From NCBI RefSeq assembly GCF_021602345.1, contig NZ_BQID01000003.1, positions 248,001 to 312,000 of the forward strand: a DNA stretch of 64,000 nucleotides. The letters run 5' to 3'. Numbering within the stretch: position 1 is the first letter of the stretch; every line of letters begins with the position of its first letter. Below the pieces are notes generated by a model. That model saw nothing but the letters and a program-made list of their open reading frames with translations. It made no database searches and was not told the DNA's origin. The stretch comes from Pseudomonas pharyngis. Its GTDB lineage: Bacteria > Pseudomonadota > Gammaproteobacteria > Pseudomonadales > Pseudomonadaceae. A program made the position numbers and the translations under genes. Positions 1 to 9,300 of the stretch are shown here, piece after piece.

Positions 1-1031
1 GTATTACGGTAACCCTGGAATTCGTCACCCTCGCTGGTGACCGATTCCTCCAGCACTTGCGTCTGTCGGCCACGGTGCTCGATCGCGGTCAGCAGCCAGA
101 GGTCATTCAGATCCTGGCGCGGATGCTCGGTCAGTTGCAGGAAATGTCCACTGACGAGAGCAGATTGATCGCTGCGGCCCTCGGCCTGACGATAGTCGGC
201 GACATGCCGCTCAAGGGTGCGCTGGGCCAGTTGCTTGCCGGTTTCGCGCTCGGTGAACTGACCGGGAAAGTGGTAATCCTCCAGCACCGGGCGCTGCTCG
301 CTTTCGGCGCGACTTTGCAGCGCCAGCCGGGGCTTGGTGAAGTCGTAATCACGCCGGGTGACCACACTGGTGCGGGTTTCCACTCGAACGGTGAAGCGCT
401 TGATCGCCGGCGCCGCCGCAGCCATGCCACTGCCCGGCAGGTACAGCGTCGGCTCGGCCAGACGGGGGAATACCGTTTGATCGTCGCCGAACACGAGTAG
501 ATGCCCATCGGGACTGTGCTGAAAATGGAAATGAATGCCGACTTCGGCACACAGCCGCTGGATGAACGCCAGATCGCTCTCGGCGTACTGCACGCAATAT
601 TCACGCGCCGGGTAATCACTGCCGAGGCGAAACTCAAAGGCATCGCGCAGGATCGCGTGATCCTTGAGGATCTGCGTCACGATCTGCGGCACGCTCTGAT
701 GCTGGAAAATTCGCTGATTGATCCGGTGACCCAGATAGGCCAGACGCGGAACAAGACTGACGTGATAGCGGGTCAGACGCTTGCCGGAATCCCCCTGCCC
801 AACCCGATAGATCTGACCGTGGATACCGGAACCGTCTTCATCAAAACTCAGAAAAGCCTGACAGTGCAGCAGGCTTTCCAGATCCAGATCCGGCCGTTCA
901 CTGACCAGCTCCAGGTCAAAACGGAAGGGTTGGCTGATGGCTTCCTTGCCCGTGAACTCAAGGACTTTGAGGTCAAACTGGGCGCCTTCGACGGTCAACG
1001 TGAAACGCGGTTGATTGGCAGGCGCGAACAT
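1..1031 (-). CDS. vgrG: Type VI secretion tip protein VgrG, N-terminal part (cut by window edge)
   Basis: The reading frame starts at an ATG on the minus strand at 1031 and runs off the left edge without a stop, so only about 343 residues are visible. The start reads MFAPANQPRFTLTVEGAQF. It is followed by the bacteriophage gpD/gp27-like fold typical of VgrG, with long beta-rich stretches and the conserved region reading ESDLAFIQRLCAEVGIHFHF near residue 155. VgrG trimers form the puncturing spike of the type VI secretion system and carry effectors. The C-terminal gp5-like needle and any effector domain lie outside the window, so evolved or plain VgrG cannot be decided. The gene is separated from putP by about 230 bp and a terminator. 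No other T6SS gene is visible. Confidence 0.9.
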   Translation of the reverse strand, partial: MFAPANQPRFTLTVEGAQFDLKVLEFTGKEAISQPFRFDLELVSERPDLDLESLLHCQAFLSFDEDGSGIHGQIYRVGQGDSGKRLTRYHVSLVPRLAYLGHRINQRIFQHQSVPQIVTQILKDHAILRDAFEFRLGSDYPAREYCVQYAESDLAFIQRLCAEVGIHFHFQHSPDGHLLVFGDDQTVFPRLAEPTLYLPGSGMAAAAPAIKRFTVRVETRTSVVTRRDYDFTKPRLALQSRAESEQRPVLEDYHFPGQFTERETGKQLAQRTLERHVADYRQAEGRSDQSALVSGHFLQLTEHPRQDLNDLWLLTAIEHRGRQTQVLEESVTSEGDEFQGYRN

Positions 1032-1200
1032 CCGATGTCTCTCTGCAGATTGAGGGCGGGCGATTCTGCATGAGGGGCAAGGGGTGCAGGTTGGGTGACT
1101 GAAAAATCAGATTTTCCCTACTTGAAACTTCGATCTCCCCTTCAAGAATCAGCGCATTCGACTACAGACTTTGCCTTCAGAAAAATCGCAGGCAATAAAA

Positions 1201-1235
1201 AACGGCCCGCTTCCTGGTAGGAAACGGGCCGTTTT
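1201..1235 (-). terminator. Rho-independent terminator of putP
   Basis: A 9-bp stem AACGGCCCG (1201-1209) pairs with CGGGCCGTT (1225-1233) around a 15-nt loop. Read on the minus strand the stem is followed by a T-rich tail (1196-1203 region), as expected just downstream of putP. The plus strand also has a short T run, so it may work in both directions. Confidence 0.85.
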
Positions 1236-1259
1236 CTTGTGAGCCTCAGCTCATTCCCA

Positions 1260-2744
1260 TCACTTGTTCAGATGGAAGTCCTTCTCGGCCGCTTCAAAGC
1301 GCTGAACCATACCGGCGCTCGGCTGGCCCATCAGGCTGACCAGGTAGATCGCCAGGCTGGCGAAGATGAAGCCCGGGATGATTTCGTACAGGCCCAGCAG
1401 TTCGAAATGCTTCCATACGATCACGGTGATCGCGCCGACCAGGATGCCGGCCAGTGCGCCGTCACGGGTCATCTTCTTCCAGATCACCGAGATCAGCACC
1501 ACAGGACCGAAGGCTGCACCGAAACCGGCCCAGGCGTAGGACACCAGGCCCAGCACGCGGTTGTCCGGGTTGGCGGCCATCGCGATGGCGATCAGTGCAA
1601 CCAGCAGCACCATGGCGCGACCGACCCATACCAACTCGACTTGCGAAGCAGATTTACGCAGGAAAGCCTTGTAGAAGTCTTCGGTCAGGGCGCTCGAGCA
1701 CACCAGCAACTGGCAGCTCAGGGTGCTCATCACGGCAGCCAGAATGGCCGACAGCAGCACACCGGCGATCCACGGGTTGAACAGCAGCTTCGCCAGTTCG
1801 ATGAACACACGCTCGTGGTTCTCGGTCACTGGACCCGCGACTTCCGGGTGCGCCGAGAAGTAGGCGATACCGAAGAAGCCCACGGCCACGGTGCCGCCCA
1901 GGCACAGGATCATCCAGGTCATGGAGATGCGACGGGCGTTGGCGATCGATTTCACCGAATCAGCAGCCATGAAGCGCGCCAGGATGTGCGGCTGGCCGAA
2001 GTAGCCCAGACCCCAACCCATCAGCGAGATGATGCCGATGAAAGTGGTGCCTTTGAGCATGTCGAAGTTGCTCGGGTCCTGTGCTTCGATGGCCAGGAAC
2101 GTGGTGTCGACGCCGCCGGTAGCCAGCAGCACGATGATCGGCGTCAGCAGCAGGGCGAAGATCATCAGGGTGGCTTGTACGGTGTCAGTCCAGCTCACCG
2201 CGAGGAAACCGCCGACGAAGGTGTAGGCAATCGTCGCCGCAGCACCGGCCCACAGCGCGGTCTCGTAGGACATGCCGAAGGTGCTTTCGAACAGGCGGGC
2301 ACCGGCCACGATGCCGGAAGCGCAATAAATGGTGAAGAACACCAGAATCACCACCGCCGAAATGATGCGCAGCAGACCGCTTTTGTCTTCGAAACGGCTG
2401 GAGAAGTAGTCCGGCAGGGTCAGCGCATCGCCGTTGTGCTCGGTTTGAACACGCAGACGGCCGGCGACGAACAGCCAGTTCAGGTAGGCACCGACGATCA
2501 GGCCGATGGCGATCCAGCTTTCGGACAGGCCGGACATGTAGATGGCGCCCGGCAGGCCCATCAGCAACCAGCCGCTCATGTCGGAAGCGCCGGCGGACAA
2601 TGCCGTCACCACGCTGCCCAGGCTGCGGCCACCCAGAATGTAGTCAGAAAGGTTGTTGGTGGAGCGATAGGCCATGAAGCCGATCAGCACCATTGCTGCG
2701 ATGTAGATCACGAACGTGATCAGGGTTGGATTGCTTGCGCTCAT
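1260..2744 (-). CDS. putP: Sodium/proline symporter PutP
   Basis: A 494-residue member of the solute:sodium symporter family, the normal length for PutP. It imports L-proline with Na+ across the inner membrane. About 13 hydrophobic helices are visible. The segment SDYILGGRSLG followed by GASDMSGWLLMGLPGA matches enteric PutP closely, and the aspartate needed for Na+ binding falls at residue 55, the same number as in E. coli. The gene is transcribed divergently from putA across a shared control region that contains GTTGCA repeats, so repression by PutA and induction by proline are likely. A terminator follows the stop codon directly. Confidence 0.97.
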   Translation of the reverse strand: MSASNPTLITFVIYIAAMVLIGFMAYRSTNNLSDYILGGRSLGSVVTALSAGASDMSGWLLMGLPGAIYMSGLSESWIAIGLIVGAYLNWLFVAGRLRVQTEHNGDALTLPDYFSSRFEDKSGLLRIISAVVILVFFTIYCASGIVAGARLFESTFGMSYETALWAGAAATIAYTFVGGFLAVSWTDTVQATLMIFALLLTPIIVLLATGGVDTTFLAIEAQDPSNFDMLKGTTFIGIISLMGWGLGYFGQPHILARFMAADSVKSIANARRISMTWMILCLGGTVAVGFFGIAYFSAHPEVAGPVTENHERVFIELAKLLFNPWIAGVLLSAILAAVMSTLSCQLLVCSSALTEDFYKAFLRKSASQVELVWVGRAMVLLVALIAIAMAANPDNRVLGLVSYAWAGFGAAFGPVVLISVIWKKMTRDGALAGILVGAITVIVWKHFELLGLYEIIPGFIFASLAIYLVSLMGQPSAGMVQRFEAAEKDFHLNK

Positions 2745-3200
2745 TACGTACGTGCCCTGGCTTTGTTTTTATGTAGCGGCGGCGGTTGCACCGTTTGCAG
2801 ACTGACGTCTGACAGACGATTCGCACGGCCGCGCATTTATGACCAATGTTTCCCCAGGAAAGCCATTGGCCGGTGCGTCGGGTTTCACCGGTTGCACCTT
2901 GGGCGCGAATCCTATGCAACAAAGCAAAACAGGTGCAACCAGTTTCTTGAGAATTAGTTGCACCCAGTCGGATTTATCCTACGGAAGTGGCTTTTTGCTC
3001 CCTTTTAACGCAGTGACAACGCTTTTCTAGAAGCAAAAGCACCAAGCGAGAGCAGCACTTTCGTACCAGAAATTATTTCCTGACGAGCTGCAGAATATTC
3101 CGACAAAAAAGGGTTGCACCCGGTTGCACCTGCTTCGGCTCGCGGCTAATCTTGCCGCCAGCTGTTGTCGCGCAACTGCGGCACCTATGAGGATAAAAAT
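2745..3200. promoter_or_regulatory. Divergent putP/putA control region with seven GTTGCA PutA-operator motifs
   Basis: This 456-bp region has no gene. The hexamer GTTGCA occurs at 2785-2790, 2891-2896, 2957-2962, 3113-3118 and 3123-3128 on the plus strand, and its complement TGCAAC at 2915-2920 and 2934-2939. Most copies extend to GGTTGCACC. GTTGCA is the established operator core bound by the ribbon-helix-helix domain of E. coli PutA. Sites 6 and 7 are 10 bp apart, one helical turn, and lie 73-88 bp before the putA start. That the sites bind this PutA is an inference from conservation of the motif and of the DNA-binding domain. Confidence 0.8.
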
Positions 3201-6200
3201 ATGGCTACCACCACCCTTGGGGTCAAACTTGACGACCCGACCCGCGAGCGCCTGAAGGCCGCCGCAACCTCGATTGATCGCACACCGCACTGGCTGATCA
3301 AGCAGGCAATTTTCAATTACCTGGAAAAACTCGAGGGTGGTGCAACCCTGACCGAGCTGAACGGTTTGTCCGCCAAGGACACCGACGACGCAGGTGAAGT
3401 CCACACCGATCACGCGCACCAATGCTTCCTCGAATTTGCTGAAAGCATCCTGCCGCAATCGGTGCTGCGCGCCTCGATCACCGCCGCTTACCGTCGCCCC
3501 GAGCCGGAAGTGGTGCCGATGCTGATCGAGCGGGCGCGCCTGCCGGCGCCGATGGCCGAAGCTACCAACAAACTCGCCGCAACCATCGCGGAAAAACTGC
3601 GTAACCAGAAGAGTGCCGGCGGTCGTGCAGGCATTGTTCAGGGCCTGTTGCAGGAATTTTCCCTGTCGTCCCAGGAAGGCGTGGCGCTGATGTGCCTGGC
3701 CGAAGCACTGCTGCGGATCCCGGACAAAGGCACTCGCGATGCGCTGATCCGCGACAAGATCAGCACCGGCAACTGGCAGCCGCACTTGGGCAACAGCCCG
3801 TCGTTGTTCGTCAACGCCGCAACCTGGGGCCTGCTTCTGACCGGCAAACTGGTCTCCACCCACAACGAAGCCGGCCTGACTTCTTCCCTGAGCCGCATCA
3901 TCGGCAAGAGCGGCGAGCCGATGATCCGCAAGGGCGTCGACATGGCCATGCGCCTGATGGGCGAGCAGTTCGTCACCGGCGAAACCATCGCCGAAGCCCT
4001 GGCCAACGCGAGCAAGTTCGAAGCCAAGGGCTTCCGCTATTCCTACGACATGCTTGGTGAAGCGGCGCTGACCGAGCACGACGCCCAGAAGTACCTGGCC
4101 TCGTACGAACAAGCCATTCACTCGATCGGCAAAGCGTCCCACGGCCGTGGGATTTATGAAGGCCCGGGCATCTCGATCAAACTGTCGGCCCTGCACCCGC
4201 GTTATAGCCGCGCCCAGTACGAGCGCGTGATGGACGAGCTGTACCCGCGCCTGCTGTCGCTGACCCTGCTGGCCAAGCAATACGACATCGGCCTGAACAT
4301 CGACGCCGAAGAAGCCGACCGCCTGGAGCTGTCGCTGGATCTGCTCGAGCGTCTGTGCTTCGAGCCGCAACTGACCGGCTGGAACGGCATCGGTTTCGTG
4401 ATCCAGGCTTACCAGAAGCGTTGCCCGTACGTGATCGACTACGTGATCGACCTGGCTCGCCGCAGCCGTCATCGCCTGATGATCCGTCTGGTGAAAGGCG
4501 CTTACTGGGACAGCGAAATCAAGCGCGCCCAGGTCGAAGGCCTGGAAGGCTATCCGGTCTACACCCGCAAGGTGTACACCGACGTTTCCTATATCGCCTG
4601 CGCGCGCAAACTGCTGTCGGTGCCGGAAGTTATTTATCCGCAATTCGCCACGCATAACGCCCACACGCTGTCGGCGATTTATCACATTGCCGGTCAGAAC
4701 TATTACCCGGGCCAGTACGAATTTCAGTGCCTGCACGGCATGGGCGAACCGTTGTACGAGCAGGTTGTAGGCAAAGTCTCCGAGGGCAAGCTGAACCGTC
4801 CATGCCGCGTGTACGCTCCGGTCGGCACCCACGAAACCCTGCTGGCGTACCTCGTACGTCGTCTGCTGGAAAACGGCGCCAACACTTCGTTCGTCAACCG
4901 CATCGCCGACCAGTCGATTTCGATCCAGGAATTGGTGGCTGATCCAGTTGCGCAGATCGAGCAGATGGCGACCGTGGAAGGTGGTTTCGGCCTGCCGCAC
5001 CCGCGCATTCCGTTGCCGCGTGACCTGTATGGTTCCGAGCGCGCCAACTCCGCCGGCATCGACATGGCCAACGAACATCGTCTGGCGTCGCTGTCCTGCG
5101 CCCTGCTGGCGACTGCGCACAACAACTGGAAAGCCGCGCCGATGCTCGGTTGCGCCTCCAGCAACGAAGCGCCGGCACCGGTGCTGAACCCGTCCGATCT
5201 GCGTGACGTGGTCGGCCATGTGCAGGAAGCCACGGTCGAAGACGTCGACAACGCCATTCAATGCGCCCTGAACGCCGCACCGATCTGGCAGGCCACCCCG
5301 CCGGCCGAACGTGCCGCGATTCTGGAACGTGCCGCTGACTTGATGGAAGGCGAGATCCAGCCGCTGATGGGTCTGCTGGCCCGCGAGGCCGGCAAGACCT
5401 TCGCCAACGCCATCGCCGAAGTCCGCGAAGCGGTCGACTTCCTGCGTTATTACGCGTTGCAGGCACGCAACGATTTCAGCAACGACGCCCACCGCCCACT
5501 GGGCCCGGTGGTGTGCATCAGCCCGTGGAACTTCCCGCTGGCGATCTTCAGCGGTCAGGTTGCCGCCGCACTGGCCGCCGGTAACCCGGTGCTGGCCAAA
5601 CCGGCCGAACAGACTCCGCTGGTCGCCGCACAAGCCGTGCGCCTGCTGCTCGAAGCCGGGATTCCGGAAGGCGTGCTGCAACTGCTGCCGGGTCGCGGTG
5701 AAACCGTCGGCGCCGGTCTGGTTGGCGATGAGCGCGTCAAAGGCGTGATGTTCACCGGCTCCACCGAAGTCGCCCGTCTGCTGCAACGCAACATCGCCGG
5801 TCGCCTCGACAACCAGGGCCGTCCGATTCCTCTGATCGCCGAAACCGGCGGCCAGAACGCGATGATCGTCGACTCTTCGGCACTGACCGAACAGGTGGTG
5901 ATTGACGTGGTGTCGTCGGCCTTCGACAGCGCCGGTCAGCGTTGCTCGGCCCTGCGCGTTCTGTGCTTGCAGGAAGATTCCGCCGATCGCGTCATCGAAA
6001 TGCTCAAAGGCGCGATGGCTGAAAGCCGTCTTGGCAACCCGGAGCGTCTGTCGGTAGACATCGGCCCGGTGATCGACGCCGAAGCCAAGGCCGGTATCGA
6101 GAAGCACATCCAGGGCATGCGCGACAAAGGTCGCAACGTGTACCAGGTGGCCATCGCCGATACCGAGGAAGTCAAACGCGGCACCTTCGTCATGCCGACC

Positions 6201-7154
6201 CTGATCGAACTGGAAAGCTTCGACGAGCTGCAACGCGAGATCTTCGGCCCGGTGCTGCACGTGGTGCGCTACAAGCGTAAAGAGATCGACCAGTTGATCG
6301 CCCAGATCAACGCCTCCGGTTACGGCCTGACCCTCGGCGTGCACACCCGCATCGACGAGACCATCGCCAAGGTGATCGACAACGTCAACGCCGGTAACGT
6401 CTACGTCAACCGCAACATCGTGGGTGCTGTGGTTGGCGTCCAGCCGTTCGGTGGCGAAGGCCTGTCGGGTACGGGTCCGAAAGCCGGTGGCCCGCTGTAC
6501 CTGTACCGCCTGCTGTCGACGCGTCCTACGGATGCCATCGAACAATCCTTCGCTCGCGGTGATGCTGCCGTGGCGCCGGACGTTCGTCTGCGCGATGCGA
6601 TGAGCAAACCGCTGACCGCCCTGAAAGCATGGGCCGATAGCAACAAGTTCGCCGATCTGAGCACTCTGTGCGTGCAGTACGCGGCGCAGTCGCAAAGCGG
6701 CATCACCCGCGTGCTGGCCGGCCCGACCGGCGAGAAGAACAGCTACGCCATCCTGCCACGCGAACACGTGCTGTGCCTGGCGGACATCGAAGGTGATCTG
6801 CTGACCCAGCTCGCTGCGGTACTGGCGGTGGGCGGTTCGGCGGTCTGGCCGGAATCCGACACCAGCAAGGCATTGTTCGCACGCCTGCCGAAGGAAATTC
6901 AGGCGCGGATCAAACTGGTTTCCGACTGGAACAAGGACGACGTGGTGTTCGATGCGGTTCTGCATCACGGCCATTCCGACCAGTTGCGTGCGGTCTGCCA
7001 GCAGATTGCCAAGCGTCCCGGCGCCATCGTCGGGGTTCAGGGCCTGTCCCAGGGCGAGACCAACATTGCGCTGGAGCGTCTGGTGATCGAGCGCGCGTTG
7101 AGCGTCAACACCGCGGCGGCGGGCGGTAACGCCAGCCTGATGACCATCGGTTAA
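3201..7154 (+). CDS. putA: Trifunctional PutA: proline dehydrogenase, P5C dehydrogenase and put repressor
   Basis: A 1317-residue protein that oxidises proline to glutamate at the membrane and represses the put genes when proline is absent. An N-terminal ribbon-helix-helix (residues 1-47, starting MATTTLGVKLDDPTRERLK) binds DNA. The proline dehydrogenase barrel (about 250-600) shows FVIQAYQKR and RLVKGAYWDSEIKRAQ. The aldehyde dehydrogenase domain (about 640-1110) shows SPWNFPLAIFSGQ, catalytic Glu881 and the catalytic Cys915 in GQRCSALR. A C-terminal domain follows. The start at 3201 is preferred over an in-frame start 36 bases upstream because it has a GAGG site at 3189 and matches the conserved N terminus of the family. 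A strong terminator follows. Confidence 0.97.
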   Translation: MATTTLGVKLDDPTRERLKAAATSIDRTPHWLIKQAIFNYLEKLEGGATLTELNGLSAKDTDDAGEVHTDHAHQCFLEFAESILPQSVLRASITAAYRRPEPEVVPMLIERARLPAPMAEATNKLAATIAEKLRNQKSAGGRAGIVQGLLQEFSLSSQEGVALMCLAEALLRIPDKGTRDALIRDKISTGNWQPHLGNSPSLFVNAATWGLLLTGKLVSTHNEAGLTSSLSRIIGKSGEPMIRKGVDMAMRLMGEQFVTGETIAEALANASKFEAKGFRYSYDMLGEAALTEHDAQKYLASYEQAIHSIGKASHGRGIYEGPGISIKLSALHPRYSRAQYERVMDELYPRLLSLTLLAKQYDIGLNIDAEEADRLELSLDLLERLCFEPQLTGWNGIGFVIQAYQKRCPYVIDYVIDLARRSRHRLMIRLVKGAYWDSEIKRAQVEGLEGYPVYTRKVYTDVSYIACARKLLSVPEVIYPQFATHNAHTLSAIYHIAGQNYYPGQYEFQCLHGMGEPLYEQVVGKVSEGKLNRPCRVYAPVGTHETLLAYLVRRLLENGANTSFVNRIADQSISIQELVADPVAQIEQMATVEGGFGLPHPRIPLPRDLYGSERANSAGIDMANEHRLASLSCALLATAHNNWKAAPMLGCASSNEAPAPVLNPSDLRDVVGHVQEATVEDVDNAIQCALNAAPIWQATPPAERAAILERAADLMEGEIQPLMGLLAREAGKTFANAIAEVREAVDFLRYYALQARNDFSNDAHRPLGPVVCISPWNFPLAIFSGQVAAALAAGNPVLAKPAEQTPLVAAQAVRLLLEAGIPEGVLQLLPGRGETVGAGLVGDERVKGVMFTGSTEVARLLQRNIAGRLDNQGRPIPLIAETGGQNAMIVDSSALTEQVVIDVVSSAFDSAGQRCSALRVLCLQEDSADRVIEMLKGAMAESRLGNPERLSVDIGPVIDAEAKAGIEKHIQGMRDKGRNVYQVAIADTEEVKRGTFVMPTLIELESFDELQREIFGPVLHVVRYKRKEIDQLIAQINASGYGLTLGVHTRIDETIAKVIDNVNAGNVYVNRNIVGAVVGVQPFGGEGLSGTGPKAGGPLYLYRLLSTRPTDAIEQSFARGDAAVAPDVRLRDAMSKPLTALKAWADSNKFADLSTLCVQYAAQSQSGITRVLAGPTGEKNSYAILPREHVLCLADIEGDLLTQLAAVLAVGGSAVWPESDTSKALFARLPKEIQARIKLVSDWNKDDVVFDAVLHHGHSDQLRAVCQQIAKRPGAIVGVQGLSQGETNIALERLVIERALSVNTAAAGGNASLMTIG

Positions 7155-7180
7155 TCAGCAACTCTGTCAGCAACATAAAA

Positions 7181-7210
7181 ATGGGCGCCCTCACCGGCGC
7201 CCATTTTTTT
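7181..7210 (+). terminator. Rho-independent terminator of putA
   Basis: A perfect 9-bp stem ATGGGCGCC (7181-7189) and GGCGCCCAT (7196-7204) with a 6-nt loop, followed by seven T residues, 26 bases after the putA stop. Confidence 0.93.
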
Positions 7211-7297
7211 GGCCTCTCCATCACCGTTATCAATCTTCCTGTTCAGCCTTTATTCGCACGCCTAGACTCGGCCCATTCCAAAAAAAGGTAGGCCGCC

Positions 7298-9100
7298 ATG
7301 TCCGAGACGCTGCTCAGTTCCCGCAATCTGGCTTTCGAGCTGTACGAAGTCCTCGATGCCGAGGGCCTGACCCGGCGCGAGCGGTTTGCCGAGCACAATC
7401 GCGAAACCTTCGATGCCGCCATTGGCACGGCGCGCAACATCGCTGAAAAGTACTTCGCACCGCACAACCGCAAGGGCGACGAAAACGAGCCACGCTACGA
7501 GAACGGTCAGGCGATTCTGATTCCCGAAGTGAAACCGGCGGTGGACGCCTTCCTCGAAGCCGGATTCCTCAACGCGGCGCGCAGTTTCGACGCCGGCGGC
7601 ATGCAACTTCCTACATTGTTGTCCCAGGCCTGCTTCGCCCACTTCCAATCGGCCAACGCGGCGTCGACTTCCTATCCGTTCCTGACCATGGGCGCGGCCA
7701 ACCTGATCGAAAGCTTCGGCACCGAAGAGCAGAAGCAACGCTTCCTGCAACCGATGATCGACGGCCGCTTCTTCGGCACCATGGCCCTGACCGAGCCCCA
7801 CGCCGGCTCGTCGCTGTCGGATATTCGTACCCGCGCCGAGCCTTCGTCCGACGGCACTTATCGCCTCAAGGGCAACAAGATCTTCATCTCCGGCGGTGAT
7901 CACCCGCTCTCGGAAAACATCGTGCACATGGTGCTGGCCAAACTGCCGGACGCACCGGCCGGGGTGAAAGGCATTTCGCTGTTTATCGTGCCGAAGTTTC
8001 TGGTCAACGATGACGGCAGTCTGGGCAAACGTAATGACGTGTTGCTGGCCGGGCTGTTCCACAAGATGGGCTGGCGCGGCACCACGTCAACGGCGCTGAA
8101 CTTCGGCGATAACGGCGAGTGCGTCGGTTATCTGGTGGGCAAGCCGCATCACGGCTTGAGCTACATGTTCCAGATGATGAACGAGGCGCGGATCGGCGTC
8201 GGCATGGGCGCGGTGATGCTCGGTTATGCCGGTTATCTGTACTCGCTGGAATACGCTCGCGAACGTCCGCAGGGCCGAGTGCCGGACAGCAAGGATCCGA
8301 CGACGGCGCCGGTAGCGATCATTCAGCACGCGGATGTCAGACGCATGCTGCTGACGCAGAAATCCTACGTAGAAGGTGCTTTCGATCTCGGTTTGTACGC
8401 GGCGCGCCTGTTCGATGACACCACTACGCTGGAAACCGAGGCCGAGCGCAAACAGGCCCATGAACTGCTGGATTTGCTGACACCGATCGTCAAATCCTGG
8501 CCCTCCGAGTTCTGCCTCAAGGCCAACGAACTGGCGATCCAGATTCTCGGCGGCCACGGTTACACCCGCGAGTACCCGGTGGAGCAGTACTACCGCGACA
8601 ACCGCCTGAACCCGATCCACGAAGGCACCCACGGCATTCAGTCGCTGGACTTGCTGGGACGCAAACTGGCGCAGAACGGTGGTGCCGGGCTCAAGCAACT
8701 GATTCGCCTGATTGCCGACACCGCCGAGCGCGCAGTCGCGTACGAATCGTTGACCGCACTGCGTGAGCCGTTGGAGAAACTGGTGGCGCGCCTACAGACG
8801 GTGACCATCGGTCTGCTGACCGACCTGGCTCAGGGCAAGGTCAACAGCAGTCTGGCGAATTCGGCGTTGTACCTGAAGGTGTTCGGGCACGCGGTGATTG
8901 GCTGGCGCTGGCTGGAGCAGGCGATTCGCGCCGAGGAAGGGTTGGCCAAGGGGAACGCGGCGGACGCCGACTTCTATCAGGGCAAGTTGCAGGCGGCGCG
9001 GTATTTCCTGACGTGGGAAGTGCCGGGGTGCCAGCATGAGCTGGCGTTGCTGGAGGCGCGGGATGATACGTGTCTGGGGATGCAGGATGCGTGGTTCTAA
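7298..9100 (+). CDS. Acyl-CoA dehydrogenase (FadE-type, ~600 residues)
   Basis: A 600-residue FAD enzyme that introduces the 2,3-double bond into acyl-CoA esters in beta-oxidation-type pathways. The order is an N-terminal extension (1-40), the acyl-CoA dehydrogenase N-terminal and middle domains (about 80-290, with FFGTMALTEPHAGSSLSD) and the C-terminal flavin domain (about 300-470). The motif IHEGTHGIQSLDLLGRK places the probable catalytic base at Glu442. A further C-terminal domain of the long acyl-CoA dehydrogenases follows. The ATG at 7298 is preceded by AGGTAGG. It stands alone between the putA terminator and a repeat element. Chain-length preference cannot be read from the sequence. Confidence 0.9.
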   Translation: MSETLLSSRNLAFELYEVLDAEGLTRRERFAEHNRETFDAAIGTARNIAEKYFAPHNRKGDENEPRYENGQAILIPEVKPAVDAFLEAGFLNAARSFDAGGMQLPTLLSQACFAHFQSANAASTSYPFLTMGAANLIESFGTEEQKQRFLQPMIDGRFFGTMALTEPHAGSSLSDIRTRAEPSSDGTYRLKGNKIFISGGDHPLSENIVHMVLAKLPDAPAGVKGISLFIVPKFLVNDDGSLGKRNDVLLAGLFHKMGWRGTTSTALNFGDNGECVGYLVGKPHHGLSYMFQMMNEARIGVGMGAVMLGYAGYLYSLEYARERPQGRVPDSKDPTTAPVAIIQHADVRRMLLTQKSYVEGAFDLGLYAARLFDDTTTLETEAERKQAHELLDLLTPIVKSWPSEFCLKANELAIQILGGHGYTREYPVEQYYRDNRLNPIHEGTHGIQSLDLLGRKLAQNGGAGLKQLIRLIADTAERAVAYESLTALREPLEKLVARLQTVTIGLLTDLAQGKVNSSLANSALYLKVFGHAVIGWRWLEQAIRAEEGLAKGNAADADFYQGKLQAARYFLTWEVPGCQHELALLEARDDTCLGMQDAWF

Positions 9101-9104
9101 AGCC

Positions 9105-9284
9105 GGCCCTCACCCCAGCCCTCTCCCGGAGGGAGAGGGAGCCGAATGGGGGATGCTTAAGAAGTACATCGACCTGAAAGTGCTATGCCGAATCCATAAT
9201 CGACTCGGTTTTTCAGGTCGATGTAGAGAGCAAGACAACTCGGTCAGTCCCCTCTCCCTCCGGGAGAGGGCTAGGGTGAGGGGC
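9105..9284. repeat. ~180-bp MITE-like intergenic repeat, copy 1
   Basis: Both ends carry a GC-rich inverted repeat (left CCCTCACCCC at 9107, right ending GGTGAGGGG at 9283). Each end holds its own hairpin: CCCTCTCCC-GGA-GGGAGAGGG at 9119-9139 and CCCTCTCCC-TCC-GGGAGAGGG at 9250-9270. Inside is a perfect 15-bp inverted repeat, TACATCGACCTGAAA (9165-9179) against 9211-9225. The core 9190-9225 matches 63795-63830 in 34 of 36 positions in the opposite orientation. It encodes nothing and fills the gap between two convergent genes, where its hairpins may also stop transcription. Confidence 0.85.
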
Positions 9285-9300
9285 TTTTCAGATCCAGCAC

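Noticed and set aside
1239-2957. A 572-residue plus-strand frame opposite putP
   Set aside because: Antisense shadow; it includes the putP terminator stem and part of the operator region and has no recognisable domain.
3027-6974. A 1315-residue open frame on the minus strand covering putA
   Set aside because: It mirrors the putA codons and its composition (rich in Gln, His, Gly and Val) is typical of an antisense frame in GC-rich DNA. No family likeness, start site or promoter supports it.
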